Shown: positions 8,841 through 16,956 of the stretch, one piece after another | Layout of the letters: every line of letters begins with the position of its first letter | How positions within the stretch are numbered: position 1 is the first letter of the stretch | Assembly: GCA_965267245.1 (NCBI GenBank) | Contig: OZ253939.1 | Location: forward strand, 5,766,001 to 5,830,000 | Direction of reading: 5' to 3' | From: JANSWY01 sp965267245 | GTDB lineage: Bacteria; Bacteroidota; Bacteroidia; Cytophagales; Cyclobacteriaceae | DNA: 64,000 bases | Notes under the pieces: model-generated | Database searches by the model: none | What the model was told of the DNA's origin: nothing | Seen by the model: only the letters and a program-made list of their open reading frames with translations | Program-made: the position numbers and the translations under genes

Positions 8841-10046
8841 ATGTCAAAAGTAATTATAATAGGCGCAGGTGGAGTAGGTCGTGTTGTGGCTTACAAATGT
8901 GCTCAGGTTTCAGATGTATTCTCTGATATTGTGTTGGCAAGCAGAACTAAGTCTAAGTGCGATGATATCGCTGCTGACATCAAGAAAGATATGGGAGTTG
9001 ATATCCAAACAGCGAGAGTGGATGCAGATGTTGTTTCTGAGCTTGTTGAATTGTTCAATGAACACCAACCTAAGCTGGTAATTAATGTTGCCTTACCTTA
9101 TCAGGACTTAACCATAATGGATGCTTGTCTTGAAACTGGTGTCAACTACCTGGATACTGCCAATTATGAGCCGCCAGAAGAAGCTAAATTTGAGTACAGT
9201 TGGCAATGGGCCTATCAGGATAAATTTAAAGAAGCAGGTCTTACCGCAATTTTGGGTTGTGGATTTGATCCTGGAGTAACTTCTGTCTTCACCGCGTATG
9301 GAGCAAAACATCACTTTGATGAAATTCAGTATCTGGACATAGTGGATTGTAATGCCGGAGATCATGGAAAGGCGTTTGCAACCAATTTCAACCCTGAAAT
9401 TAATATCAGGGAGATCACCCAAAAAGGAAAATTCTATGAGGACGGTAAATGGGTGGAAACTGAACCTCACGAAATCAGTAAGGTATTGAACTATCCCAAC
9501 ATTGGCGGAAAGAACTCCTATCTGATCTACCATGAAGAACTTGAGTCATTAGTTAAGAACTTTCCTTCTCTAAAGAGAGCCCGTTTTTGGATGACATTTG
9601 GCGAAGAATACCTTACCCACCTCCGGGTGATACAGAACATTGGCATGGCATCCATTGAACCAATCAATTATGAAGGAAAAGAAATTATTCCTCTTCAGTT
9701 TCTGAAAGCAGTATTACCTGATCCGGGAGAACTTGGAGCCAATTACAATGGTGAAACATCTATTGGATGCAGAATTAGAGGGTTGAAAGATGGGAAAGAG
9801 CAGACTTATTACATCTATAATAATTGCAAACACCAGCACGCTTATGGTGAGACAAAGGCACAGGGTGTTTCTTACACTACTGGTGTTCCAGCTATGGTAG
9901 GAGCCCTTATGTTTTTAACTGGTGAATGGTCTGGAGCAGGTGTTTTCAATGTAGAAGAGTTCAATCCGGATCCTTTCCTGGAAAAGCTTGGTAATTATGG
10001 TTTACCATGGCATGAGTTGAAAGGGATTGACCTTGAATTAGACTAA
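8841..10046 (+). CDS. Carboxynorspermidine/carboxyspermidine dehydrogenase (saccharopine dehydrogenase family)
   Basis: A 401-aa saccharopine-dehydrogenase-like reductase. The Rossmann NAD(P) motif IIGAGGVGRVV lies at residues 5-15, and LGCGFDPGVTSVF marks the substrate-domain junction. In the alternative polyamine route it condenses aspartate-semialdehyde with a diamine (putrescine or diaminopropane) to a carboxylated polyamine. The assignment over lysine metabolism rests on the neighbour: its stop codon overlaps by one base the start of nspC, which decarboxylates that product. The pair makes spermidine or norspermidine without S-adenosylmethionine. The start follows a good -7 box. Confidence 0.9.
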   Translation: MSKVIIIGAGGVGRVVAYKCAQVSDVFSDIVLASRTKSKCDDIAADIKKDMGVDIQTARVDADVVSELVELFNEHQPKLVINVALPYQDLTIMDACLETGVNYLDTANYEPPEEAKFEYSWQWAYQDKFKEAGLTAILGCGFDPGVTSVFTAYGAKHHFDEIQYLDIVDCNAGDHGKAFATNFNPEINIREITQKGKFYEDGKWVETEPHEISKVLNYPNIGGKNSYLIYHEELESLVKNFPSLKRARFWMTFGEEYLTHLRVIQNIGMASIEPINYEGKEIIPLQFLKAVLPDPGELGANYNGETSIGCRIRGLKDGKEQTYYIYNNCKHQHAYGETKAQGVSYTTGVPAMVGALMFLTGEWSGAGVFNVEEFNPDPFLEKLGNYGLPWHELKGIDLELD

Positions 10047-11182
10047 TGTCAGTAAATTTTAATAAAGTACCTTCCCCCTGTTATGTATTAGAGGAGGAAT
10101 TGCTGGAAAGAAACCTTCAGAAACTTGCAATGGTACAAAAGGAGGCAGGTGTTCAAATAATACTTGCCTTTAAAGGGTTTGCGATGTGGAGTGCATTTCC
10201 CATGGTACGTGAGTACCTTACTGGAGCAACAGCAAGCTCCTTAAATGAGGTTAGGCTGTGCGTGGAGGAAATGAAAACTCCTTCACATACTTACATGGTG
10301 GCATACAGAGAACAAGAAATAGATGAAATTGCATCTAAGAGCAGTCACCTGACTTTCAATTCTCTTACGCAATTCGAAAAATACCATGAAAGAGTAGCTG
10401 CAAAAGGAGTTTCCATTGGTTTACGTGTAAATCCTGAATACTCAGAAGTGGAAACTGATTTGTACAATCCATCCTCTCCTCAGTCAAGACTAGGGTTAAC
10501 AGCATCTCACTTCGGAAATAAACTTCCAGAAGGTGTCGAAGGGCTACATTTCCATGTGTTGTGTGAGTCTTCATCTTATGCACTGGAAAAGACACTTCAA
10601 AAATTTGAGGAACGTTTTGGCCATCTATTGTCTCAAGTGAAATGGGTGAATTTTGGAGGAGGACACTTAATTACCCGAAAAGATTATGATTCAGAGCATT
10701 TAATAAAGGTTTTAAAGGCTTTCAAAGAAAAGTATAATGTTCAAGTCATTTTGGAACCAGGGAGTGCCATCGCATGGGAAACTGGATACCTGGTATCAGA
10801 GGTGCTGGATATTGTTGAAAATGGTGGTGTGAAAACAGCAATCTGTGATATATCTTTTACCTGTCACATGCCTGATTGTCTTGAAATGCCCTATAAACCA
10901 ACAATTCTAGGTGCGGAAAAAGATGCAGGTAAATATCCTCATAAGTACCGAATTGGTGGAATGAGCTGTCTGGCCGGTGATTATATGGAAGAATATTCTT
11001 TTCCGCATGCACTTGAGTTGGGTCAACGGATTATTTTCAATGATATGATCCATTACACGATGGTAAAAACCAATACATTTAACGGTGTTGGACATCCGTC
11101 AATTGGAATTTGGAGGAAGGAAGGAGAAATTGAATTGATGAGGGTATTTGGCTATGAGGATTTTAGAAATCGGCTATCCTGA
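10046..11182 (+). CDS. nspC: Carboxynorspermidine decarboxylase
   Basis: A 378-aa PLP-dependent decarboxylase of the alanine-racemase/ornithine-decarboxylase fold III group. The PLP lysine is in the N-terminal barrel at LAFKGFAMW. The glycine-rich phosphate-binding segment reads VNFGGGHLI, the barrel also has LEPGSAIAW, and the C-terminal active-site patch is CLAGDY. It removes CO2 from carboxynorspermidine or carboxyspermidine made by the upstream enzyme. Coupling through TAATG indicates co-translation. Its end lies 2 bp from the convergent gene, leaving no room for a separate terminator. Confidence 0.95.
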   Translation: MSVNFNKVPSPCYVLEEELLERNLQKLAMVQKEAGVQIILAFKGFAMWSAFPMVREYLTGATASSLNEVRLCVEEMKTPSHTYMVAYREQEIDEIASKSSHLTFNSLTQFEKYHERVAAKGVSIGLRVNPEYSEVETDLYNPSSPQSRLGLTASHFGNKLPEGVEGLHFHVLCESSSYALEKTLQKFEERFGHLLSQVKWVNFGGGHLITRKDYDSEHLIKVLKAFKEKYNVQVILEPGSAIAWETGYLVSEVLDIVENGGVKTAICDISFTCHMPDCLEMPYKPTILGAEKDAGKYPHKYRIGGMSCLAGDYMEEYSFPHALELGQRIIFNDMIHYTMVKTNTFNGVGHPSIGIWRKEGEIELMRVFGYEDFRNRLS

Positions 11183-11184
11183 TA

Positions 11185-11754
11185 TTAATTGGCTTTAGGT
11201 TCTAACTTTCCTTTCATATACAGATTGTATTCTTCACAGGTGAGGTACCCATCACCACCTGAAAATGGACAAGTTTGATATATGTTCTCCATTGTACCCT
11301 GTTTTATGAGCACACCTGAGCCTTTGCAAGCTGGGCAGACCATGAATTCATCGGAATAACAGTCGAAATCGTTCTCAAGGTCTGCGCTGATTTCAGCAAG
11401 TTCATCAGAACGAGTGGCAAGATAACCTTCTTCAGCTAACTGTAAGAATTGTTTTGCCGCATCATAATACTGGCTATCAGCACCTTTTAATTGTATGTAT
11501 TTGTTAAGCCAGTTGATGCTCTGTTTGTATTTTCCCAGGTAATATGAATTTTTACCAAAGAAAAAGGCCATTCTACTGGGGAGTGGTTTCAAATTGTCTA
11601 TGACTTCCCTGAATCTCTCGTCAGCCGCCTCATAGTCCTTTGCCTGCATGAGTTCAAGACCCTCATCAATATACAGCTGTAATTTTGGGTCATTTCCCTG
11701 CCCTTTCACTAACAAGGAGCTTGTAACTAGTATAAGAAGTAATATGTATTTCAT
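11185..11754 (-). CDS. Secreted TPR-like protein with a C-terminal CxxCxGxG zinc motif
   Basis: 189 aa from the ATG at 11754, preferred over an upstream TTG because it gives the standard signal peptide MKYILLLILVTSSLLVKGQG. Helical repeats of tetratricopeptide type follow (DYEAADERFREVIDNL; YLGKYKQSINWLNKYIQL). The tail carries CPACKGSG and a further Cys pair (CPFSGGDGYLTC), like half of a DnaJ zinc centre. A periplasmic TPR-plus-DnaJ-type-cysteine protein could be a chaperone or assembly factor, but that is a guess. It is divergent from the exonuclease gene, with only a 54-bp shared upstream region. Confidence 0.7.
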   Translation of the reverse strand: MKYILLLILVTSSLLVKGQGNDPKLQLYIDEGLELMQAKDYEAADERFREVIDNLKPLPSRMAFFFGKNSYYLGKYKQSINWLNKYIQLKGADSQYYDAAKQFLQLAEEGYLATRSDELAEISADLENDFDCYSDEFMVCPACKGSGVLIKQGTMENIYQTCPFSGGDGYLTCEEYNLYMKGKLEPKAN

Positions 11755-11808
11755 AAGCAATCAGTAAAATTAAATCAATATCAGCAAAGCCTTACTATCT
11801 TTAACAAT

Positions 11809-13173
11809 ATGTATGCCGTTGTTGATATCGAGACTACCGGAGGAAATGCCAGGGATGGAAAAATTACAGAAATAGCCATTTTTGTTCATGACGGAAAAAA
11901 GGTTATTGACCAATTTGTCTCCCTTATTAATCCAGAATGTACAATTCCTCCCTTCATAACAGACCTCACGGGTATTACCAATGAAATGACAAAAGATGCA
12001 CCAAAGTTTTATGAGGTCGCAAAAAAAGTTGTAGAAATAACAGAAGGTCATATTTTCATGGCCCATAATGTTGGTTTTGATTATGGATTTATTCAGTCCG
12101 AGTTCAAATCACTGGGATTCGATTATGTGAGGGATACACTTTGTTCGGCACGGTTAAGTAAGAAGATTCTAACGGGGCTCAGTTCTTACGGATTAGGAAG
12201 TTTGTGTAAGCATCTGGGGATTGAGATCAATGGAAGGCACAGAGCAGGTGGAGATGCGTATGCTACTACAAAAGTATTGGATGTACTTTTAACCAGGTAC
12301 GATGAGGATATTTTTCAATCTCTTTTGACAAGGAGAGTTATCCCAGATCAAGTCAATCAATTCTTAAAGAAACAAGATATTGAAGGGTTACCAGCATCAT
12401 CAGGTGTGTATATCTTCCGAGACAATATCGGGCAGCCACTATACATTGAAGCCTCAGATAACATAGCATCTCAAGCGATCAATCAGATACTTAATCCCAG
12501 GAAAAAGAAAGAAATACAAATGATCGAAGAGGTGGCTTCTGTGGATTTTGAAATCACAGGAAGTGAATTAGTGGCCTCACTAAAAAAAGCGGATGAAATA
12601 CGACGAAACCGCCCAAAGTATAATGGTTCCGGGACTAACAAGTACGGAATTTTTGCAGAGTACCAGATTGATGGTGTGACACATCTGGCTGTTTATCCGG
12701 CAAAAGGTAGAACAGATGATCTGGTGTCATTTTCCTCAAAAACTGCTGCTGAAGAGTTCTTATTGAAGATAGTTAGAAAATATAGGCTTTGTCCCCAAAA
12801 AACCGGATTTGAGCGAAACACAATGAGTACCGCATGTAAAAATCACTTAATCAATCTTTGTGATGGTGTATGCTGTCATAAGGAATCGGTTCATTCATAT
12901 AACGAGCGTGTAGCTGATACGATCAGGAATATGTTGTTTGATCAATCTAATTTCTTGATTCTGGATAAGGGAAGAACCTCGAATGAACGTGCCATCATAA
13001 AGGTGGAGAATGGTAGTTTTAGTGGTTTTGGATATGTTGACATTGATTTAGAACAACAAAGCATTGAATTACTCAAGGATATTGCCAATTCCGGTATGAA
13101 AGGAAGAGAAGGAACAATGATTATTCATGATTACCTCAATAACCGACGCGTTCAGCAGATCATCAACTTCTAG
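11809..13173 (+). CDS. DnaQ-type 3'-5' exonuclease fused to a degenerate GIY-YIG/UvrC-N domain
   Basis: 454 aa. Residues 1-170 are a DEDDh exonuclease: ExoI motif VVDIETTGG, ExoII region HNVGFDYGFI, ExoIII motif HRAGGDA. Residues ~195-290 align with the UvrC/Cho GIY-YIG domain (SSGVYIFRDNIGQPLYI, then GSELVASL, then NRPKYN). The nuclease core looks damaged: YIG is YIE, the usual Arg of the NIxxR segment is absent (DNIASQA), and the catalytic Glu of the LLLE segment reads Lys. The C-terminal ~150 residues continue the family's conserved extension with several Cys. DnaQ-GIY-YIG fusions are known in Bacteroidota. This one may retain only exonuclease activity, with the second domain binding DNA. 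Confidence 0.85.
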   Translation: MYAVVDIETTGGNARDGKITEIAIFVHDGKKVIDQFVSLINPECTIPPFITDLTGITNEMTKDAPKFYEVAKKVVEITEGHIFMAHNVGFDYGFIQSEFKSLGFDYVRDTLCSARLSKKILTGLSSYGLGSLCKHLGIEINGRHRAGGDAYATTKVLDVLLTRYDEDIFQSLLTRRVIPDQVNQFLKKQDIEGLPASSGVYIFRDNIGQPLYIEASDNIASQAINQILNPRKKKEIQMIEEVASVDFEITGSELVASLKKADEIRRNRPKYNGSGTNKYGIFAEYQIDGVTHLAVYPAKGRTDDLVSFSSKTAAEEFLLKIVRKYRLCPQKTGFERNTMSTACKNHLINLCDGVCCHKESVHSYNERVADTIRNMLFDQSNFLILDKGRTSNERAIIKVENGSFSGFGYVDIDLEQQSIELLKDIANSGMKGREGTMIIHDYLNNRRVQQIINF

Positions 13174-13175
13174 GC

Positions 13176-13206
13176 TTGACATGGCCAGATGGATACGTTA
13201 GTTTTG
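13176..13206 (+). promoter_or_regulatory. Bacteroidota promoter (TTG-N20-TAGTTTTG) for the first HPPD
   Basis: TTG at 13176-13178 and TAGTTTTG at 13199-13206 are spaced by 20 bp, fitting the -33/-7 consensus. The promoter lies over the first codons of a longer possible reading frame, which supports translation from the ATG at 13231, 24 bp downstream of the -7 box. Confidence 0.6.
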
Positions 13207-13230
13207 AGTAAGCAAATAAACAACAATCAA

Positions 13231-14376
13231 ATGGAGAATACGCAAACCACAAAAGCAGGTGAAATTGAAAAAATATTTCCCGACGCTCAGGATTTTCTAC
13301 CAATCAATGGTACGGATTACATTGAATTATATGTAGGAAATAGCAAGCAGGCCGCTCACTTTTACAAGACAGCTCTCGGTTTTGAGTCACTGGGGTATGC
13401 AGGTTTGCAAACAGGCGTAAAAGACTATGAGTCATACGTTGTAGTCCAGGACAAAATCAGGCTTGTTTTGACATCACCACTAAAATCAGGTACCGAGATT
13501 GGGAAACATATTGACAAACATGGAGATGGCGTAAAAGTGGTAGCGCTTTGGGTGGATGATGCTGAAGCGTCATTCAATGAAACTGTAAAAAGAGGTGCAA
13601 AACCTTTTATGGAACCAACTGTAGAGAAAGATAAATACGGTGAAATCAAAAAGTCAGGAATCTATACTTATGGTGAGACTATTCATATGTTTATTGAACG
13701 TTCCGACTATAATGGTATTTTCCTTCCAGGATATGAAAAATGGGAATGTGATTACGAACCCGGTACAGTTGGCCTAAAATATGTAGATCACATGGTTGGA
13801 AATGTGGGGTGGGGTGAAATGAATACCTGGGTTGAGTTCTATGCGAAAGTGATGGGATTTACCCAGTTGATTTCATTTGACGATAAAGACATCAGTACCG
13901 ATTATACAGCGCTGATGAGCAAAGTAATGAGCAATGGAAATGGTAGAATTAAATTTCCTATAAATGAACCAGCTGAAGGGAAAAAGAAATCACAAATCGA
14001 AGAGTACCTGGATTTTTATGAAGGGTCAGGGGTTCAGCATATTGCTGTGGCTACAGATAATATTCTTGAAACGGTTACGGCTATGAGAAATAGAGGTGTT
14101 GAATTCTTGAGAGTTCCAGCCGTTTATTATGATACTGTGCTGGATAGGGTAGGAGAGATTGACGAAGATTTGGAACCATTAAAAGAATTGGGTATTCTAA
14201 TAGACAGAGATGATGAGGGTTACCTGTTGCAGATTTTTACTAAACCAATAGAACCAAGACCCACGCTGTTTTTTGAGATTATCCAGCGGAAAGGGGCTAA
14301 ATCATTTGGAAAAGGCAATTTCAAGGCACTCTTTGAAGCGATTGAAAGAGAGCAGGAGCTGAGAGGAACTTTGTAA
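13231..14376 (+). CDS. hppD: 4-hydroxyphenylpyruvate dioxygenase, copy 1 (solo)
   Basis: 381 aa from the ATG at 13231. A longer frame from 13189 is disfavoured because a promoter sits inside it and the paralogue at 33847 starts at the equivalent MEN. The enzyme converts 4-hydroxyphenylpyruvate to homogentisate. Fe(II) ligands are His187 (VDHMVGN), His270 (GVQHIAVA) and Glu349 (LFFEII). Compared with copy 2, the C-terminal 39 residues differ at only one position, while the codons have diverged widely. This copy sits alone between an exonuclease and a small secreted protein, away from the rest of tyrosine catabolism, with its own promoter. It could serve another purpose, such as melanin-like pigment or quinone supply, or differ in regulation. 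Confidence 0.95.
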   Translation: MENTQTTKAGEIEKIFPDAQDFLPINGTDYIELYVGNSKQAAHFYKTALGFESLGYAGLQTGVKDYESYVVVQDKIRLVLTSPLKSGTEIGKHIDKHGDGVKVVALWVDDAEASFNETVKRGAKPFMEPTVEKDKYGEIKKSGIYTYGETIHMFIERSDYNGIFLPGYEKWECDYEPGTVGLKYVDHMVGNVGWGEMNTWVEFYAKVMGFTQLISFDDKDISTDYTALMSKVMSNGNGRIKFPINEPAEGKKKSQIEEYLDFYEGSGVQHIAVATDNILETVTAMRNRGVEFLRVPAVYYDTVLDRVGEIDEDLEPLKELGILIDRDDEGYLLQIFTKPIEPRPTLFFEIIQRKGAKSFGKGNFKALFEAIEREQELRGTL

Positions 14377-14437
14377 GCATCAATGCAATTAATTTGGAAT
14401 AGATATGTTAATAGAGAAGAGGAAAAATGTGAGTGTT

Positions 14438-14821
14438 ATGCAATTTAAAAAAGTCAATTACTTTCTTTCTGCACTATCGGTATGTCTGTTCCTGATTTTA
14501 TTATGTGGCAATGATGCCAATGCACAAACTTCAAGGCGCTCAGAAGATGTGGGCTCCAAAAAGAAATCAGTTAAAAAAGCAGGTAGCAAAAAATTCGTTC
14601 TGTTCAATAAAAAGAAGAAGAGTCCTTATAAAACTGCTGATCAATTACAGGAGGAATATGTCGCCCGCATGAAAGAAAATTCTAAAAGGAGAGACAAAGA
14701 AGAGAAAATGGCTGATAAACCCCAATATTCAAACCCGCTGTATTTTGGTCATAAGAAGCCTCCTAAGAAAAGAAAAAATGGTAAAAAGAAATTCTGCAAA
14801 GAATGCGGATTGACCCATTAG
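14438..14821 (+). CDS. Small Lys-rich exported protein, unrecognised
   Basis: 127 aa from ATG 14438. An in-frame ATG at 14405 would place 11 charged residues ahead of the signal peptide and lies very close to a near-consensus -7 box at 14389-14396. The signal peptide runs to CGNDANAQ. The mature part is strikingly basic (SKKKSVKKAGSKKF; KKPPKKRKNGKKK) and ends in a CKECG cysteine pair. No family is recognised. Such basic exported proteins may bind surface polyanions or DNA, but nothing here proves it. It is followed after 7 bp by deoC. Confidence 0.6.
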   Translation: MQFKKVNYFLSALSVCLFLILLCGNDANAQTSRRSEDVGSKKKSVKKAGSKKFVLFNKKKKSPYKTADQLQEEYVARMKENSKRRDKEEKMADKPQYSNPLYFGHKKPPKKRKNGKKKFCKECGLTH

Positions 14822-14828
14822 TAAATTT

Positions 14829-15458
14829 ATGGAAAACCTGTCCTCCCACATTGAATATACAAATCTAAGACCAGATGTTTCACAAAAACAATTGGATGCG
14901 CTCTTAGAGACTGCAAAATCGAATAACTACTTTGGTGTCTGTGTCCCACCCTTCTGGGTAAAGCGTATTGCCAGGGAAAAGGATCCCTCCTTGAGCCTCG
15001 TAACTGTTATTGGGTTTCCAATTGGTTATTCCATGACAGAAACTAAAGTAAAAGAGCTCGAAATAGCGCTGGCCAATGGAGCTGATGAAGTTGATCTTGT
15101 GATGAATGTTTCAGCACTTAAGTCTGAAATGACCTGGCCAAAGATTGAATTTGCAAAGTGTGCCAAAATCACCCATGAATATGGGAAAATGCTCAAAGTT
15201 ATACTCGAGACCTCCCTATTAACCAAGGAAGAAATGGTTATGGCGGCCAAATGGGCTGCAAATGCAGGGGCTGATTTTGTAAAAACATCAACCGGTTTTA
15301 TAGGTGAGGGTGCTAAAGTGGAAGACATTAGATTACTAAGAAAAAATTTACCACCTGATGTAGGGATTAAAGCTTCGGGAGGAATCAAGACCAGGGAACA
15401 GGTGATTGAACTTATTAAAGCTGGTGCAGATAGGATTGGAACCAGTAGCCCGTTATGA
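14829..15458 (+). CDS. deoC: Deoxyribose-phosphate aldolase
   Basis: A 209-aa class I aldolase of the DeoC/LacD barrel. The conserved EVDLVMN segment, the second-strand KVILETSLL, and the Schiff-base lysine in FVKTSTGF are all present, with IKASGGIKT near the end. It splits 2-deoxyribose-5-phosphate into glyceraldehyde-3-phosphate and acetaldehyde in deoxynucleoside breakdown. The stop overlaps the start of acyP (ATGA), so the two are co-translated. Confidence 0.95.
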   Translation: MENLSSHIEYTNLRPDVSQKQLDALLETAKSNNYFGVCVPPFWVKRIAREKDPSLSLVTVIGFPIGYSMTETKVKELEIALANGADEVDLVMNVSALKSEMTWPKIEFAKCAKITHEYGKMLKVILETSLLTKEEMVMAAKWAANAGADFVKTSTGFIGEGAKVEDIRLLRKNLPPDVGIKASGGIKTREQVIELIKAGADRIGTSSPL

Positions 15459-15727
15459 TCTCAAGGCGCATCATTTGCAAGGGAAAGGTTCAGGGAGTTT
15501 TCTACAGGGCTTCAACAAAAGAAAAAGCAGATACCCTTGGTCTGTCAGGGTGGGTTAGAAATCTTCCAAATGGGGATGTTGAAATATTAGCATGTGGATA
15601 TCAGGATAAAGTAGATCAACTCATAAAATGGTGTTGGGATGGGCCTCCTGCCTCCGATGTAACTCATGTAGAGGTTGCTGAAGAAGAGAACTTGATTCAG
15701 GGGAATTTCCAGGTAAAGTACTTCTAA
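15455..15727 (+). CDS. acyP: Acylphosphatase
   Basis: A 90-aa acylphosphatase with the phosphate cradle GKVQGVFYR (catalytic Arg at its end) and the conserved GWVRNLPNGDVE containing the catalytic Asn. It hydrolyses acyl phosphates in the cytosol. It overlaps deoC by 4 bp upstream, and its 3' end overlaps the convergent gene by 4 bp. The internal Cys residues are variable. Confidence 0.95.
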   Translation: MISRRIICKGKVQGVFYRASTKEKADTLGLSGWVRNLPNGDVEILACGYQDKVDQLIKWCWDGPPASDVTHVEVAEEENLIQGNFQVKYF

Positions 15728-16230
15728 GCCGAGATTGGGACAAGCCCACGCTTTCTGTACAATTTAAACCCAAAGTGTTTTAAGATTTGCTCACGTAGGT
15801 ATTTCTCTATGAAAATGGCATTCATGTCAGCGTTTGCTGCATACACATGTTTTGTAATTGCCCTGGTGAAAGACGGGTTTACATAGCACATTTCTTTCAA
15901 CCATCTGCTATAAGCGTTACACCATTCTTCCTGATATTTTTCAATATGAGATTTCCCATCCCACATGAATTCTAGCTGGTTATCACCATATTGGTAACGG
16001 TATATTGCACAAAGCAACTGATAGGGACGGGTGAAGAAGTCATTTCTGGACAATGGGATGTCATTTAAACTTCTGATGAAATCGTCTTGCAGTCCAAGCG
16101 GATTGAACTGTTGCATATAAATATCTCTGATAATCTCAAACAATTTCACCTGCAATTCCATGGTCAAGGAATTCTGTGCCTCTTTTAAAAGGTAGTTTTT
16201 GTCTGCAGGGAAAAACTTTCTTGTGATCAT
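15724..16230 (-). CDS. Conserved-looking cytosolic protein of unknown function
   Basis: 168 aa from the ATG at 16230 (MITRKFFPADKN). A longer frame to 16266 is rejected because its first codons lie in the terminator hairpin of the preceding gene. The protein has no signal peptide or membrane segment. It is mostly helical with many aromatic residues (FFTRPYQLLCAIYRYQYGD; EKYQEEWCNAYSRWL). No known family is recognised. It lies downstream of a lipoprotein gene on the same strand but is separated from it by a terminator, so it probably has its own promoter or relies on read-through. Confidence 0.65.
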   Translation of the reverse strand: MITRKFFPADKNYLLKEAQNSLTMELQVKLFEIIRDIYMQQFNPLGLQDDFIRSLNDIPLSRNDFFTRPYQLLCAIYRYQYGDNQLEFMWDGKSHIEKYQEEWCNAYSRWLKEMCYVNPSFTRAITKHVYAANADMNAIFIEKYLREQILKHFGFKLYRKRGLVPISA

Positions 16231-16251
16231 CTTTTGCAAAAATAGGGAATA

Positions 16252-16284
16252 ATAAAAAAAGGACAATCCTTTTGGATTGTCCTT
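16252..16284 (-). terminator. Intrinsic terminator after the small lipoprotein gene
   Basis: A perfect 11-bp stem (AAGGACAATCC at 16259-16269 with GGATTGTCCTT at 16274-16284) and a TTTT loop. On the minus strand it is followed by seven T residues (the A-run 16254-16260). It lies 22 bp after the stop of the gene at 16306. Confidence 0.85.
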
Positions 16285-16305
16285 CTATACTAAAGTTTTA
16301 AAATT

Positions 16306-16773
16306 TTAGCTATTCTTCGAGAAAGTAAACGTCCAATCTCCATCAACTACATCTTGCTTTGCGCTTGTGTTGATTGAAAATGTTACGATTAGTTGGGTTT
16401 CACTTACTGATGAAATAGTAAATTCCACCTGATCATTTCTTGTGATCGTAGTTATACCTTCATCAGTAGCCCAAGTGAAGCTTCCTCCACCACTGTTCCA
16501 TACTGCGTCTGTACCTTCAGGTTGTGTAGTACCACCCATTGAGTAAGTAATGTTATCTACAGATCCACCTAGAGTTACTGTTACCCCAGGCCATCCTTCG
16601 ACTGCCCCACCGTTGTTTCCTTCTGTTACTGTCCATGTTCCTGACAAATTCTCAAATTGTTCTTCCTGTGCAGATGGTTCTGGAGTATCGTCACCACCTT
16701 TGTTACAAGAAATAAAAATAGTCAAGGAAAGGATTGTTGCTGTTGTTAGTAGACTTATTAGTGATTTTTTCAT
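16306..16773 (-). CDS. Small lipoprotein with lipocalin-like beta-strand pattern
   Basis: 155 aa. The lipoprotein signal peptide ends at IFISC, with a mature N-terminus CNKGGDDTPEP. The rest is strand-rich (LSGTWTVTEG, then repeated Thr/Val-rich strands to DGDWTFTFSKNS), as in the many lipocalin-like lipoproteins of Bacteroidota. Function is unknown. It has its own -7 box upstream and a strong terminator downstream, so it is a monocistronic unit. Confidence 0.75.
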   Translation of the reverse strand: MKKSLISLLTTATILSLTIFISCNKGGDDTPEPSAQEEQFENLSGTWTVTEGNNGGAVEGWPGVTVTLGGSVDNITYSMGGTTQPEGTDAVWNSGGGSFTWATDEGITTITRNDQVEFTISSVSETQLIVTFSINTSAKQDVVDGDWTFTFSKNS

Positions 16774-16817
16774 CTTTTAATTGTTGTTAGATTAAAATTT
16801 CAATTTTCCTCTAAATC

Positions 16818-16825
16818 CAAAAATA
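16818..16825 (-). promoter_or_regulatory. Bacteroidota -7 box for the small lipoprotein
   Basis: On the minus strand this reads TATTTTTG, an exact TAnnTTTG match, 45 bp before the start codon at 16773. No perfect TTTG -33 element is present; the sequence at that distance is TTTA. Confidence 0.45.
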
Positions 16826-16956
16826 GAACATTTTCAATTTTATACCTAAACTTTATAGTTTTTTACAAACGACATAACGGTTGCATACTTGTGGAATAAG
16901 AGATTATTGTTATTGTAAGTTAAGCAAAAATGTCAAATCCTACCAGAAATGAGCTA

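Noticed and set aside
9108..9533. 141-aa minus-strand frame inside the polyamine dehydrogenase gene
   Set aside because: Antisense to a well-supported conserved enzyme; no family features of its own.
13189..13230. N-terminal extension of HPPD copy 1
   Set aside because: A consensus promoter (TTG-N20-TAGTTTTG) lies within it, and the paralogue starts at the equivalent of the internal Met.
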